From: Marinobacter maritimus
Lineage (GTDB): Bacteria > Pseudomonadota > Gammaproteobacteria > Pseudomonadales > Oleiphilaceae
Length of the DNA: 64,000 nt
Assembly (NCBI RefSeq): GCF_007671675.1
Contig: NZ_VCGW01000001.1
Coordinates: 1,116,001-1,180,000, forward strand
Direction: 5' to 3'
Every line of letters begins with the position of its first letter. Position 1 is the first letter of the stretch. Shown here one piece after another: positions 18,841-28,631 of the stretch. The position numbers and the translations under genes were made by a program. The notes below the pieces were generated by a model. That model saw nothing but the letters and a program-made list of their open reading frames with translations. It was not told where the DNA came from and made no database searches.

Positions 18841-21639
18841 CTAGTGGACCGCTTCAAGCTCTGACAGCCGAGCACTGAGACGATTCCCATACTTTTCATC
18901 CGTCACTAATCCGATCGCTTCTTTTAGACTCTCAATTGCCCTCGGAACTTGGCCTAATCGCTCGTAGCATTGACTAATTTGATCGTGGTAGATCGACAGT
19001 CTTCTCTCCGCTTTAGGATCCTGCAATGCTAATTTTAGCGCCCGTTCGGCTGTCTCCAAGGCATCATCGAGCATCTGTAAATCGGCCTCAATCTTCGACT
19101 GGCGATATAAAAGCCAATGATCCCTAGAGTCTTCGGGAATCCCTTTTATTGCTTGAAGAGCCTTTTCCCCAGCGCCAACGGAAAGAAAGGTTTTGGCAAC
19201 CACGCGTACTTTATAAGAATTCTGGTTTTCGGAAAGACTCAGTTCTGTAGCGAACGATTCTGCCGCAGCGCTTAGTTTCCGCGCTAAGTCATGCTGTTCT
19301 TGCTTCTTGGCTGTAATTAAAATGTTAGATAACGCCTCGCAAGCATTGACCCATTGACGCTCTTCCACGGAGTTAGGATAAATAGCCACCATATCTGGAA
19401 ATGATTCAGCGACCGAGAGGCAGATTCCAGGATGGTGGTAATTGAACAATGAGGTTAGTCCAAGGAATCCCTCGTAGAATTGATCGAAGCCCTCCACTGC
19501 GGATAAGGTCACTACATCGGCGAGTTGCTTAACATATTTTGGCTGTTGGACTAGCCAATCAGTAATAGAAGGATAGGAGCGCAGCCGGCTTAAAGCCGCC
19601 AAGGAAACACGCAGTGGAACCGAATCCAGATCTTTCAACAATTCATCAATCAAAAATTGAAGTGCCCGTTCCCCCTCTGTTTTCAATTGTTTATCGGCTT
19701 CTCGCTGGATTCCTAAGTGGGCTATTTGACCATAAGCGGCATGCCACTCTGGCCTTTCACGCAGGAGACTCTGAAAACACGCCAGTGCGGGTTCAAGTTG
19801 ACCGCACCTTCGAAGAGCTTTCCCTTGATGATGCAGCATCTCGGCTCGGATATCGGGATCACCGGTCTTTTGAGCAACTTGACCGTATTCTTCGGCACAC
19901 CCTTCATAGTAAATTTTCCGATCCTCTTGCGATAGAGAATAAGAATAAGCCTCTTTACTATCAATGATGCACAATAGCTCAGCTATCGGCATGTCCGAAC
20001 GAATCTCGCATTCGTGCAGGTCGCCGAGTAATTCCGCCCTCTTCCCCCGCTCGACCTGAAGAAGAGCATATGTCAACCAATCCGGATTTCTTCGTCCTCT
20101 TGCCGTGTTTTCCTCGAGCAACTGCTGGGTAGACAGATGTATTTGCCGGACCACACTCGGAACCATCTCGCCGCAGTTCTTTGCAACGTATTTCTCTAGC
20201 GCTTGGGCGAGTTCTTGACCATTCTTTTCACCTGAACTTGCTGCACTACAGATTAAGTCATGCACCGACAATGTCGATGAGGTGGCAGTTCGATTGAGTA
20301 TAGCCAAACGCTGTAGCCCAGCCCTTGCGCTAGGGCCGATAAATTTGCTCAGAAAAGTAGCGTCGAATGTCGTACACCCACTCTTAGCGATTTTTTCCAA
20401 TGCAACTCGATCTGCATCATTCACCTTGCCCAGGATGCGAGCCATGATCGGCCGGCCATCATCGCCTTGAGCAACGCCGGGCATACTTAAAACTTCGCGA
20501 TAAAGCTCATCTCTTTCAATTCCGTCGATTTCGCTCACCTTGCGAGTCACAGCCAAAATCAACGGGCAGAAAAGACATTTGTCTATGAACTGCGAAGCTA
20601 TTTCACTTGCGGTCGCTTCATCTTCTCCGAGAATTCGGTAGGCTGCCGGCTGAGGCAATTGAGGAATTTGAAGGTAATTTGGGCTCGTTGGATCTACCAA
20701 TTGGGATGTCAAAAGTACTTTCCCGCCCAATTCGAATCCTGGTCTCAACTCAACAAACGATTCTTCAGAAACACGCCTAGAGAGATCATCAATAACAAGG
20801 AGTGTTTTACTAGCATTAAACACTCCGGCGACATTTATCGGAACGCCGCCTCTTGAGCGTTTAATAGCGGTTAGTGGTACGCCATCCTTCCAGTCATCTC
20901 CCGCAATCCAAATGTAGTTGCCGAAATTTGGAAGCGCTGTTCGCACGAAGTCTATCGCAGCCTGGGTCTTTCCTGACCCACTAAGACCATGTAAAACACA
21001 GATATTTTTATCGGATTGGAAATGGTCTGCAATAGCATCAATGATAATAGGGATAGGTTGATGATTTGCACATACAGGTGGAACGCGCCCATAGTATTCG
21101 TAATTATCTAGGTTTTGCGAAAAATCTGGTAGATAATTTCTATAAAAATCGGCAGCTTGGGAGTTTTGCGTAGACGAGTCGAATATGATCTTTGCGAGTT
21201 CTCTCGCATCCAGGAAAACCAATCGGCCACCGTGGGCTTTCGCCAAGTCTGTCTGATTGAATTTACCCCTAAACGATGGAGGCTCTTCCTCAGAAGAGAC
21301 TAGATAGATACGCGATGGACTCAGTTTTCCGCCTTTCTCAAACGCGTGTCGGACATCTTTAGCAATCTTCGTAAATTCGTATTCTCCCGACGTATTTTTG
21401 GAACCATCGAAGAATCCGTCTTCAGTACTGTACTCACCAACTATGCTGAAATCTTGGGAGAATGTATCGACTGTATACCCGACGGGTTTATAGTCTTTAT
21501 TGATACCATGGTGAACCAACTTAGTGCCTTCAAGAGTCTCGATGACCTTATGTCCAACAATTTCAATGGATGTGGCATCAAGATCGGTGATTTCATTTGT
21601 CAAATCCCTAATGACTCGTTTCCGGATAAGTTCGGACAC
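18841..21639 (-). CDS. Predicted antiviral STAND NTPase: N-terminal nuclease-like domain, P-loop, TPR repeats
   Basis: The 932-aa protein starts at GTG 21639 with AAGGAG about 7 nt upstream. Residues ~20-160 look like a PD-(D/E)xK nuclease-type domain (VDTF with Asp58, IVGEYST with Glu69, IYLVSSEEEPP), often seen at the front of STAND proteins. Residues ~190-420 form the NTPase: Walker A GLSGSGKT (218-225) and Walker B TLLVIDDLS. The second half is helical with TPR-like pairs (EPALACFQSLLRERPEWHAA; SRDHWLLYRQSK; RAIESLKEAIGL). This is the effector-NTPase-sensor layout of Avs-type defence proteins: repeats sense a phage protein, the NTPase oligomerises, the nuclease cuts DNA. Defence function is inferred. 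Its stop overlaps that of the broken recombinase. Confidence 0.72.
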   Translation of the reverse strand: MSELIRKRVIRDLTNEITDLDATSIEIVGHKVIETLEGTKLVHHGINKDYKPVGYTVDTFSQDFSIVGEYSTEDGFFDGSKNTSGEYEFTKIAKDVRHAFEKGGKLSPSRIYLVSSEEEPPSFRGKFNQTDLAKAHGGRLVFLDARELAKIIFDSSTQNSQAADFYRNYLPDFSQNLDNYEYYGRVPPVCANHQPIPIIIDAIADHFQSDKNICVLHGLSGSGKTQAAIDFVRTALPNFGNYIWIAGDDWKDGVPLTAIKRSRGGVPINVAGVFNASKTLLVIDDLSRRVSEESFVELRPGFELGGKVLLTSQLVDPTSPNYLQIPQLPQPAAYRILGEDEATASEIASQFIDKCLFCPLILAVTRKVSEIDGIERDELYREVLSMPGVAQGDDGRPIMARILGKVNDADRVALEKIAKSGCTTFDATFLSKFIGPSARAGLQRLAILNRTATSSTLSVHDLICSAASSGEKNGQELAQALEKYVAKNCGEMVPSVVRQIHLSTQQLLEENTARGRRNPDWLTYALLQVERGKRAELLGDLHECEIRSDMPIAELLCIIDSKEAYSYSLSQEDRKIYYEGCAEEYGQVAQKTGDPDIRAEMLHHQGKALRRCGQLEPALACFQSLLRERPEWHAAYGQIAHLGIQREADKQLKTEGERALQFLIDELLKDLDSVPLRVSLAALSRLRSYPSITDWLVQQPKYVKQLADVVTLSAVEGFDQFYEGFLGLTSLFNYHHPGICLSVAESFPDMVAIYPNSVEERQWVNACEALSNILITAKKQEQHDLARKLSAAAESFATELSLSENQNSYKVRVVAKTFLSVGAGEKALQAIKGIPEDSRDHWLLYRQSKIEADLQMLDDALETAERALKLALQDPKAERRLSIYHDQISQCYERLGQVPRAIESLKEAIGLVTDEKYGNRLSARLSELEAVH

Positions 21640-21689
21640 GCATTTTCTCCTTACTTACTGGTTTCGTGACTATGAAATGGAAGTAGATT

Positions 21690-22317
21690 TCAATCACTCT
21701 CAATTTCAATCATGTTTGTTCTGGCACCCAACATACCGATCTGGGAAGCCAAACGATTTGCCTGACTCTTAGGCGTAGCGAGAACCAAAAGCCTCTTGGC
21801 TCTAGATGCACCTACATATAATTTTCTCGCATCTTCTGCTCTGTTAACGGGCTCTCCTTTCTCGAGAAAGTCAAGAACCCCCTTAACTGTCTGTGCAGTC
21901 GTGACCACACAGACCGCTGAAAATTCCTCACCTTTTACCGAGTGAATAGTTCTCGGCCTCAACTGATTCATTTCGAACGGTTTAAGAACCGATTCCAGAT
22001 CTTTGTTCCACTTAAGCAACACTGAGATCGATTCACCCTCAGGAATACTTACGTGTCTTTCCATGACCGACTTTGCGTGTTTATGCCATCCTTTAGCATT
22101 AACGTGTTCGTCTAAAACAAACCGGAGTTCTTTTATCACCAAAACCACTGTCGGTCGCCAAAGAGTCTCATCAAGTTCTTCTTCATTGAGATACTGACGA
22201 CGAAGGGAGCCAAAATGCATTGCCTATCCCTTGGATAGCCGCTTCGTTATGTACATTACTTCCTTGAAACGCCTCAATTACCACGCACGCAACCTTCTGA
22301 ACTAGTTGAAACAGCAT
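21690..22317 (-). pseudogene. C-terminal remnant of a UvrD/Rep-like superfamily 1 helicase
   Basis: Frame 22220-21690 (176 aa) carries late SF1A helicase motifs: RPRTIHSVKGEEFSAVCVVT (motif V region) and EDARKLYVGASRAKRLLVLA (motif VI). Walker A/B and the 1A/2A parts are absent; a full helicase would be over 500 aa. A second frame from ATG 22317 to stop 22183 encodes KVACVVIEAFQGSNVHNEA and IQGIGNAFWLP, which reads like the segment just before, so a frameshift near 22185-22200 is likely. ATG 22317 overlaps the stop of the upstream NTPase gene (TGATG). Remnant of a gene truncated at its 5' end. Confidence 0.65.
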
Positions 22318-25300
22318 CACTGTTTGAGCCGTTTTGGCTGAGAAACGTCTAGAACGAACACATCGATTAGTCCCGTGAGCTCCGGCGGCAACTTTGCTTC
22401 GATGTTGTGTTTGAGCTCCAAGGCGCTCTCAATAGGATGTATTTTGCGACCTGCAACTTTTTCCTCCGCGCCAAACCAGATGACCAGGAAAATACCCTGT
22501 TGCTCTGCGTCGGGGTGGATAGAGTAACGTTCGTAAAGTTGGGCGGAAGCGGCGGTGTACAGTTCTTTATGCCACTGCCCTTTTACCTCTGTAACCAGTA
22601 GTCGTTTTTTACCGCCAATCAACTTGGACACCGTGAAATCACTCCGGTTTGCGTTCTTTAACTGATGTTCCGGTGTCACAGAAATATTTTGCGGCTCAAG
22701 TCTCAGATTGAGGCGTTCAGCAATAATCTCAGTAGATCGCACTTCGTCTAGTCGATCATCTTTCGCATAAAAGCGATCTGCGGAGTTGAATTCTCCACCA
22801 TCTATGGCTTTCTGGAAGTCTTGGAGCTCTTGGAGCACGAGTTGACGCAGACCTTCCACCGTAACTACCTCGTCGCGGTCCAGTCGATTTACAATTTCCT
22901 GGGGCGTAGGCGGTTTGAAATCTCTCAGTGCTTTCTTCCTGACTTGACCGGCATGTATGCTCTTTAAGTCCCTGTGCAGGTCTGAAAAACGCAGATCGAC
23001 AAGAAGCCGGTCGAGAACCGGAATCGCATCATCCGGATCATCTGAGCTCATTGACCAGATCACTGTGGTCAAGAAGCGGTATGCGTTTTCCTCTTTGGGG
23101 CTTTCCGTCCCCCAGTGGTTCGGCAGGTCTACCTTTGGCCATTGGCCAATGAGGGCCTCTAAAATGGCTTCAATCTTGCGTGATGCGAGCCTGGGCCAAT
23201 AGGAATAATCGTTAAGGTTGATTTGCCCAGACCGCCCATGGAGAAGGAACACAGTGTTTTTATCGGCTTTGAGCCAGTCCCAGTATATTTCGGGTGCGTC
23301 GTCAAGGAAGTACCACGCGCGCACGAGCCAGAATGTTCTCTTCTGTTCAATATCTTCACTGCCAGTCGGGTTGGGCCAGTTGGACATGAACTCTGTGCAA
23401 CGCTCCGCGATGATCTTTTTAAGGTCTTCGCGATTGCCATACCGAGCAGCGACCTCGAATAACGTATCTATTGGCCCAAGAGCAAGCTCATCGAAACGCC
23501 TCAGCCATTCAACAGATAGCGCGGCGCGCGAATGACTGAAGGCCTCGTCGTAGCGTAGAAGCCCAACCTCAGGGTGAGAACATTCCGACTGGGCCAGCTG
23601 TGGCTCAACGTACTGCCGGAGAAAAGCCTCTGCACTCGCGGTATCAGGAAAGATTAGACGGTCAATTTCGGTCTTTAGCGGTTCACGGTCTTCTTCGGAA
23701 ACGGCACTGTAGCCCATGCTAATGTTGGTTCTTAGCGCTTTCAGGAGCGGAAGATCGATGTCTTTCAAGTTGCCTTTAAAACGCATGATCTCCAAGCAAG
23801 CCGCATAAAGGATCGTCTCCGAGTGCTGATACTTCGAATCACACTGTAGTTTAGCGAGCCCAAGCAAATCGGGAACGTGCGGAGCGATGAAGTCGAGGCA
23901 GTTTCGTAGCGCGTTCCGAACAATCGTTTCATCGCCAAACTCGTGCTCAATTTTGTCTGGCTCCATGAGCACAAGCTCTGCAAAACGAACCAAGCAATGC
24001 CAATGACGCCCACCTTCGACAAGCTCCCGGTTGTTTTGGACATACTTAATATTTGCTGCACGGATATTATCTTCTTTCCTGAGACGGCGCTTCACCCTTC
24101 GGGAATGTCTGAAACGCATCATTCCGTGTTCTCGCTGGAATTGCGCTTCAGCACTGTTGGCTCTTGCCCATTCTCGCATGAATAAGGGTTTCTCGAGTGC
24201 TTGCTCGCGCATATGGCGCCGCAGGCTATCTGGGCCTCGACTTTCCTTGTTTCGATGGAACTTATGGTGAGCTAAAAAGCTCGCCCACAAGTCCGGGTTG
24301 TCGCTCTCAAATGCAAGATCCACTATGAATTGACAGTCTTCGGTGTGAAAAGAAAGGCCAGAGTGCGAGAGCCAGTCGAACTTATCTATCTTAGTCTGAA
24401 AAATCTGGTCACGGTCAGTCAACTTTCCGAATACATGACCAATAATTCCTTGGCGTAGTGCGTCGTCCTTTTGCAGCACTTGGACTGTCTTGCTTTGGTC
24501 AGCGGATTTGTTTTCATGGAAGTTCAGGTTTCCGATCCATCGCCAAACTCGTATTGGATCAAACGGTGGCTTGGCCAGATCGAAGTACCGATCCAGCATT
24601 GACCCGACGATCTTGCTTATGCCGTTTCGGCAATCGCACTCGTAAGCTTTCTTGCCGCACTTGCAGGCTAGGTCTTTGGTCAGTTCGTTTAAGAGCCACT
24701 CGATAGTCGCCAAGTCCAGACCTGCGATGAAACGTTTTACGAAGTAGCGGGCACCTATTGTGCGCTCACGATGCTCTTCGTGGCACGGGTAAAGGTTTGT
24801 GCATACCCGGAAAAAACCTACGAGATATGTCAGCTTGAATGTTTCTAGACCTAGGGTTTCGATAGCTTCAGCTACCATCCTTAGCGATGTATGGCTTGCC
24901 TCAAAAATCAGAACAGCCAGATCGGCGTGATGGTTGTGATCAATTGACTCGAGCAAACACCTACTTGCCAACAAACGAGTGCTCTCGCCTTCATCCGGCG
25001 TTAAAGCGAGTTGACGCAGTTCATTTTTTAACTGCTTGATTGCTGGCGACCCCGCTAAAAGTTCAAGGATCAGATCGCGCAAGTGTCCTTCACCGCCATT
25101 CACGAGAAGAGGTTTAATCTCATCCACAACGTCTTGGGTGAAGAAGCCTGCAACACTGAACCTGCGCCAGAAATCCCCTCTTCGGAAGTGGGGGTCTTGG
25201 GCCTCAATTTCTCTCAGCCGATATATAAGTAGGCGCTTTGAAGAACGTTCAAGCTGGGAAGGGTCGCCGTTCGCAAGCACTGCGTATGGGTCAAGTTCGA

Positions 25301-26363
25301 TTGCAGCTTTCTGTACAGGCATGTTGCCTAGCGATGCCATCCAGCCCAGCAGCCCGCGGAGTTCATCTCTCACTGTGGAGTTCGGAGCGATAATAGGCAT
25401 GCACTTAGGTAGCGTTAGAGGGTCCGTTGGGTCAACGATTCGCTTGGTAAGATAGTCCGCCGCGCAGTATTCAGCCACGATTTTGTGAACCGGGCGATGT
25501 TGATCCGCGCTGTCGCCAGGCTTAAAAAGGCGAGTTGCAAGAATGCCATCAGTCGATGTGTCGCTCCCAAATAATGACCCCAGCAAAGGATACATCCGGT
25601 CTTCAGTGGCTTCGCTCGTGCCAACGCCTTCAGAACCTGACAACAAGAGTTTGGCGAAAACTTCCGACGAGATGTCGACTTTTTGGGCGGTCGAAAGTGT
25701 CGGACTGGGTCTCCTTATATTGATGTTTGCTTCCTTCGCTAGCCGTTCGACCGCTTGTGCGAAGATTGATCGCTTGTCAGTGAAATGTCTTTCGCTCTCG
25801 ATATAAGCGTCAGCAAAAAGTTTCAGAAACTGAGGATTTGGGAGCAGCGCGTCTAAATCAAATCGAGCGACTTCGGTTTGAAATACTGAGTAATCCTCTC
25901 CTTCTACGTGATGTTCAAAAATCGCCCGCTGTTCCGCCTCATTGAACTCGCATAGTCTAACGACCAGAGGTGGGCGCCCGATAAAGTCGTTGAATGCGCT
26001 CGTAGCAGCGTTGTCCCACTCACTGGAACGACTCGAAATATAGACGTGGGTCGGGTTAGCCGCCTCAACCTGGCTTAAAAGTTTATAGATGCCGGAAGCG
26101 TCGACTTTTGCTAACTCATCGAATGCGTCTATCACCAGGGGCGCACACTTTGATTTTGCCCCTACATATCCGAATTTACTCGCTGTGATGACATTCGTAC
26201 CGATCTGTTGGGCAAAGCTTCCCATGAGGTCGGTTTTTCCGCCGCCGGGTTCGGCCAGAACAACGACGTATTTCGAAGCAGCCAGCAGCTCTGCTTCAGT
26301 GAATATCCTGTCATTGCTCGAAAGCGTGCGTGGAAGGTAGAAAGGCGAACTCATAGCGCACAT
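22317..26363 (-). CDS. Large P-loop NTPase with C-terminal PD-(D/E)xK-like nuclease motif
   Basis: The 1348-aa protein. N-terminal NTPase: Walker A VVVLAEPGGGKTDL (Lys43), Walker B APLVIDAFDE (75-83) and an arginine-bearing strand HVYISSRSSEW (sensor-like), as in NACHT/STAND-type ATPases. A long, mostly helical middle (about 350-1150) contains a Cys-rich knuckle ACKCGKKAYECDCRNG that could bind zinc. The last ~110 residues hold SDFTVS (Asp1242), LLVTEVKGQWH (Glu1259-x-Lys1261) and a downstream Gln1275, the spacing of a PD-(D/E)xK nuclease. First gene of the minus-strand defence-like cluster. I do not recognise a named system; nuclease-executing immune ATPase is an inference. ATG at 26363 or 26354. 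Confidence 0.65.
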   Translation of the reverse strand: MCAMSSPFYLPRTLSSNDRIFTEAELLAASKYVVVLAEPGGGKTDLMGSFAQQIGTNVITASKFGYVGAKSKCAPLVIDAFDELAKVDASGIYKLLSQVEAANPTHVYISSRSSEWDNAATSAFNDFIGRPPLVVRLCEFNEAEQRAIFEHHVEGEDYSVFQTEVARFDLDALLPNPQFLKLFADAYIESERHFTDKRSIFAQAVERLAKEANINIRRPSPTLSTAQKVDISSEVFAKLLLSGSEGVGTSEATEDRMYPLLGSLFGSDTSTDGILATRLFKPGDSADQHRPVHKIVAEYCAADYLTKRIVDPTDPLTLPKCMPIIAPNSTVRDELRGLLGWMASLGNMPVQKAAIELDPYAVLANGDPSQLERSSKRLLIYRLREIEAQDPHFRRGDFWRRFSVAGFFTQDVVDEIKPLLVNGGEGHLRDLILELLAGSPAIKQLKNELRQLALTPDEGESTRLLASRCLLESIDHNHHADLAVLIFEASHTSLRMVAEAIETLGLETFKLTYLVGFFRVCTNLYPCHEEHRERTIGARYFVKRFIAGLDLATIEWLLNELTKDLACKCGKKAYECDCRNGISKIVGSMLDRYFDLAKPPFDPIRVWRWIGNLNFHENKSADQSKTVQVLQKDDALRQGIIGHVFGKLTDRDQIFQTKIDKFDWLSHSGLSFHTEDCQFIVDLAFESDNPDLWASFLAHHKFHRNKESRGPDSLRRHMREQALEKPLFMREWARANSAEAQFQREHGMMRFRHSRRVKRRLRKEDNIRAANIKYVQNNRELVEGGRHWHCLVRFAELVLMEPDKIEHEFGDETIVRNALRNCLDFIAPHVPDLLGLAKLQCDSKYQHSETILYAACLEIMRFKGNLKDIDLPLLKALRTNISMGYSAVSEEDREPLKTEIDRLIFPDTASAEAFLRQYVEPQLAQSECSHPEVGLLRYDEAFSHSRAALSVEWLRRFDELALGPIDTLFEVAARYGNREDLKKIIAERCTEFMSNWPNPTGSEDIEQKRTFWLVRAWYFLDDAPEIYWDWLKADKNTVFLLHGRSGQINLNDYSYWPRLASRKIEAILEALIGQWPKVDLPNHWGTESPKEENAYRFLTTVIWSMSSDDPDDAIPVLDRLLVDLRFSDLHRDLKSIHAGQVRKKALRDFKPPTPQEIVNRLDRDEVVTVEGLRQLVLQELQDFQKAIDGGEFNSADRFYAKDDRLDEVRSTEIIAERLNLRLEPQNISVTPEHQLKNANRSDFTVSKLIGGKKRLLVTEVKGQWHKELYTAASAQLYERYSIHPDAEQQGIFLVIWFGAEEKVAGRKIHPIESALELKHNIEAKLPPELTGLIDVFVLDVSQPKRLKQ

Positions 26364-26411
26364 TATTGTGTGTTGACCCGCACCAGATACTCAGGAGACG
26401 ATTTTTTTGGG

Positions 26412-26596
26412 TCAGAGAGCTTCAACTAACCCATCCTGCTGGTGATAGTACGCGATTTCTCGTCTAGTTGGGGCAAACTTCCTGCCGCATTTGGCATGAG
26501 GTGATCGAAGAGCCAGTAAGTCCGTTCCAGAATGGTATTCGACCTGCCCTCGTTCTTGATTCAGCCAGATCTGGAAATAGCCGGGCAAAAGGACGT
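26412..26596 (-). other. Short open frame upstream of the NTPase, possible gene scrap
   Basis: A frame after a TAG near 26594 reads NVLLPGYFQIWLNQERGQVE, then YHSGTDLLALRSPHAKCGRK, and ends at TGA 26412-26414. It looks protein-like in composition but has no ATG start and no family I recognise. The flanking 26.60-26.80 kb shows no gene. Confidence 0.25.
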
Positions 26597-26809
26597 TCTA
26601 TAATGCTCCGCGTTTCACCAGACCATAGGGGCCGCCACGGTGGCATCCAGAAAAAACAGGGTCGGATCTCACACGCGCTTGGGAGCGTTAGCCCAGAGGC
26701 TTTTGAACAGGCCTCCGTTTGACGCGCGGGGTGTCACGCTTAGCCGAGGGGACCATCGGACAAACAACGAAAAACCAGGGCGGTAAGGCCCCGGCTCCAT
26801 AGTCACTGG

Positions 26810-27307
26810 TTACACACGGCGATGGACGCCGTTGATCTCCTGTGTTTCACCTTTCAGTATTTCCTCGATTATCTGGATCATTGCGCTGACGATGAGTTGG
26901 TCGTCTCGGGTATTGAGTTCCCGGAATACCAAGTCGATGTGGGAGATTTGGCTGACCAGCTCCGGTGAGATCCGGAAATGTTTGTCGAGTTCGCGCACGT
27001 TGCAACCGCCAAAGGGTTTTGCGCTCATTCCGACCTTGATCTCCACAGCGCCCAGCTTGGATCCGTCGTGACCCATCAACACAGCGATTGTGGAGTATGT
27101 GTCGCCGTCCCAGCGGTGGCAATTCGAGTATTTGCTGTAGAGCTGGCCGGAGCCATCCTCTTCACGCCAAACCTGGCCGTAGCCGTATTGTTTAGAGCCA
27201 AATTTGTGCTCGTCCTTGTGGTTAATGGAAACGCCCGCGGCGGAGATGGCACTGGCGAGCATCAGGCCGGCGAGGGTGGAAACGAGGGCTTTCAGATGAT
27301 ACATCAT
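26810..27307 (-). CDS. Secreted hypothetical protein
   Basis: The 165-aa product has a signal peptide (MMYHLKALVSTLAGLMLASA, cleavage after about SAAG). The mature part is polar with a Tyr/Gly-rich strand region (HKFGSKQYGYGQVWREEDGS), two cysteines (NCHRWDG and GGCNVREL) that could pair, and an acidic helical tail. No catalytic motif or known family. An unusual gene for a defence-like block; possibly an envelope or exported binding protein. Confidence 0.6.
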   Translation of the reverse strand: MMYHLKALVSTLAGLMLASAISAAGVSINHKDEHKFGSKQYGYGQVWREEDGSGQLYSKYSNCHRWDGDTYSTIAVLMGHDGSKLGAVEIKVGMSAKPFGGCNVRELDKHFRISPELVSQISHIDLVFRELNTRDDQLIVSAMIQIIEEILKGETQEINGVHRRV

Positions 27308-27367
27308 ATCTACACTCCTTCATGGCTTCATCGGATCAGGACGTCTTGCCTTGTCCTGGCTTAATGA

Positions 27368-27667
27368 TTGCCGAACCGGCGCTTTAGATGGTCAGTTGAG
27401 GGAGCGAAAGTTTCAATTGATATTCCGACGACGCCGCTAACAAGGAACGAGGCTGTGACCAAAGACGACGATCTGTTTAAAAAGCACTTAATGATCGTGA
27501 AAGACCCCGATCTTTTGCGCGATTTACAGGAAGCCGCCTACCGAAAGAACGGTTCTGGGCACGGAGCCGCCAGCAGGATGAAAGAAGACCTGCATGCTCA
27601 AAAATTGGCAAGTACCGTTGCTCAATTGGGAGCGGCAAGACCTATTGGCATTTTTCCTGAGCCGTGA
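27368..27667 (+). CDS. Short hypothetical protein overlapping the next frame
   Basis: The 99-aa frame has helical stretches (DLFKKHLMIVKDPDLLRDLQ). Its end overlaps the next frame by 74 bp in a different register. It may be the N-terminal part of the next gene separated by a frameshift around 27600-27660, or an independent small gene. A GTG within (VTKDDDLF) is an alternative start. Confidence 0.35.
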   Translation: MPNRRFRWSVEGAKVSIDIPTTPLTRNEAVTKDDDLFKKHLMIVKDPDLLRDLQEAAYRKNGSGHGAASRMKEDLHAQKLASTVAQLGAARPIGIFPEP

Positions 27668-28439
27668 TCTTACAGAGTACCTTACCGGGGAATCCCAAAG
27701 TGGAAAGGACGCAGTCGATGGAGGCTCAACCGCTAATGAGCTTCATAAAGCAGGCAAGGGGAGAGAGCTAAAACGTTGCTGGCGGTATGCACTACTGGTT
27801 GCCAAGCCAATGATAGAGCGACAGTTAACTTTCAGCGACCTGTTCAAAGAAGCTGAGCAAGAGGCTCCCTCTGTTTCGACATCTTCACAGTATAGTGTGA
27901 AGGACGAGTATGCAGGTTTCAGTGGCTGGTACGTATCTTTCCCGAGATTCAAGAAAGAGCGTCAGTTCGGCGTGCTGAAAATCACGGGGCCGGACGAAAA
28001 TTTTATGTTTGAAATTGAAGGCTTCACCTATCAGAACGACATCGAAAAGGCGCGTTTGCCTGAAGTGATCTGGTTTGGAAAACAGTTTGTTATCAACCCT
28101 CACTCGCTGGTTGGTTTCTACGATTACTCAGGAACGGTGGATGGAGAAACGATCAAGGGAATGGCTGTGGTGCGCTTTCTTGAACGGAAAGATGGTAAGT
28201 CGCAAATGGCAATGGGAACGACACTGGACAAGCGAAAACCTGACGTCGAAGAGCTGAACGTCTATGATCAAAACAACGATCAAAGTGTATTCGAGATGCA
28301 GTTGGAGCGAGTAAACTTCGACGCTATTGACCTGCCACCGGGTCGCGAAAGCCCCTTGGACTTGGAGAGAATGAACGTAGAGGATCAGAAAATAGTCATC
28401 AGGCATTACAGGCTTCAGTATCTGGGCCGCGAAGGTTGA
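27594..28439 (+). CDS. Hypothetical protein, 281 aa
   Basis: The frame shows real-protein character: a helical N-terminal part (RCWRYALLVAKPMIERQLTF) and a beta-rich second half with aromatic strands (YAGFSGWYVSFPRFKKERQF; FMFEIEGFTYQNDIE; EVIWFGKQFVINPHSL). The beta half looks like a ligand- or peptide-binding barrel. I do not recognise the family and cannot assign a function. The true start is uncertain because the preceding frame overlaps out of register. Confidence 0.55.
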   Translation: MLKNWQVPLLNWERQDLLAFFLSRDLTEYLTGESQSGKDAVDGGSTANELHKAGKGRELKRCWRYALLVAKPMIERQLTFSDLFKEAEQEAPSVSTSSQYSVKDEYAGFSGWYVSFPRFKKERQFGVLKITGPDENFMFEIEGFTYQNDIEKARLPEVIWFGKQFVINPHSLVGFYDYSGTVDGETIKGMAVVRFLERKDGKSQMAMGTTLDKRKPDVEELNVYDQNNDQSVFEMQLERVNFDAIDLPPGRESPLDLERMNVEDQKIVIRHYRLQYLGREG

Positions 28440-28631
28440 GCGCTCGAGTAAGAACTTCTCAACCGGGCCTAATCGACTGAGCATAAATTCGATGAATATA
28501 CATCGGCTGAGATATGGCAAGTCATCTGTGGCATGCATTAACGCGGATTCCCGCGGTATCAGTAGGACGTTGTTGCCTAGATTTAATACTTCTACAGAGA
28601 GATTTCGGCCTGAAACAGTATGAGGTTTTCC

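Noticed and set aside
18841..26363. CRISPR-Cas, restriction-modification, BREX or Gabija assignment for the defence-like genes
   Set aside because: No repeats array, methylase, TOPRIM/ATPase pair or BREX marker is present; only STAND-type NTPases and a helicase scrap are supported.
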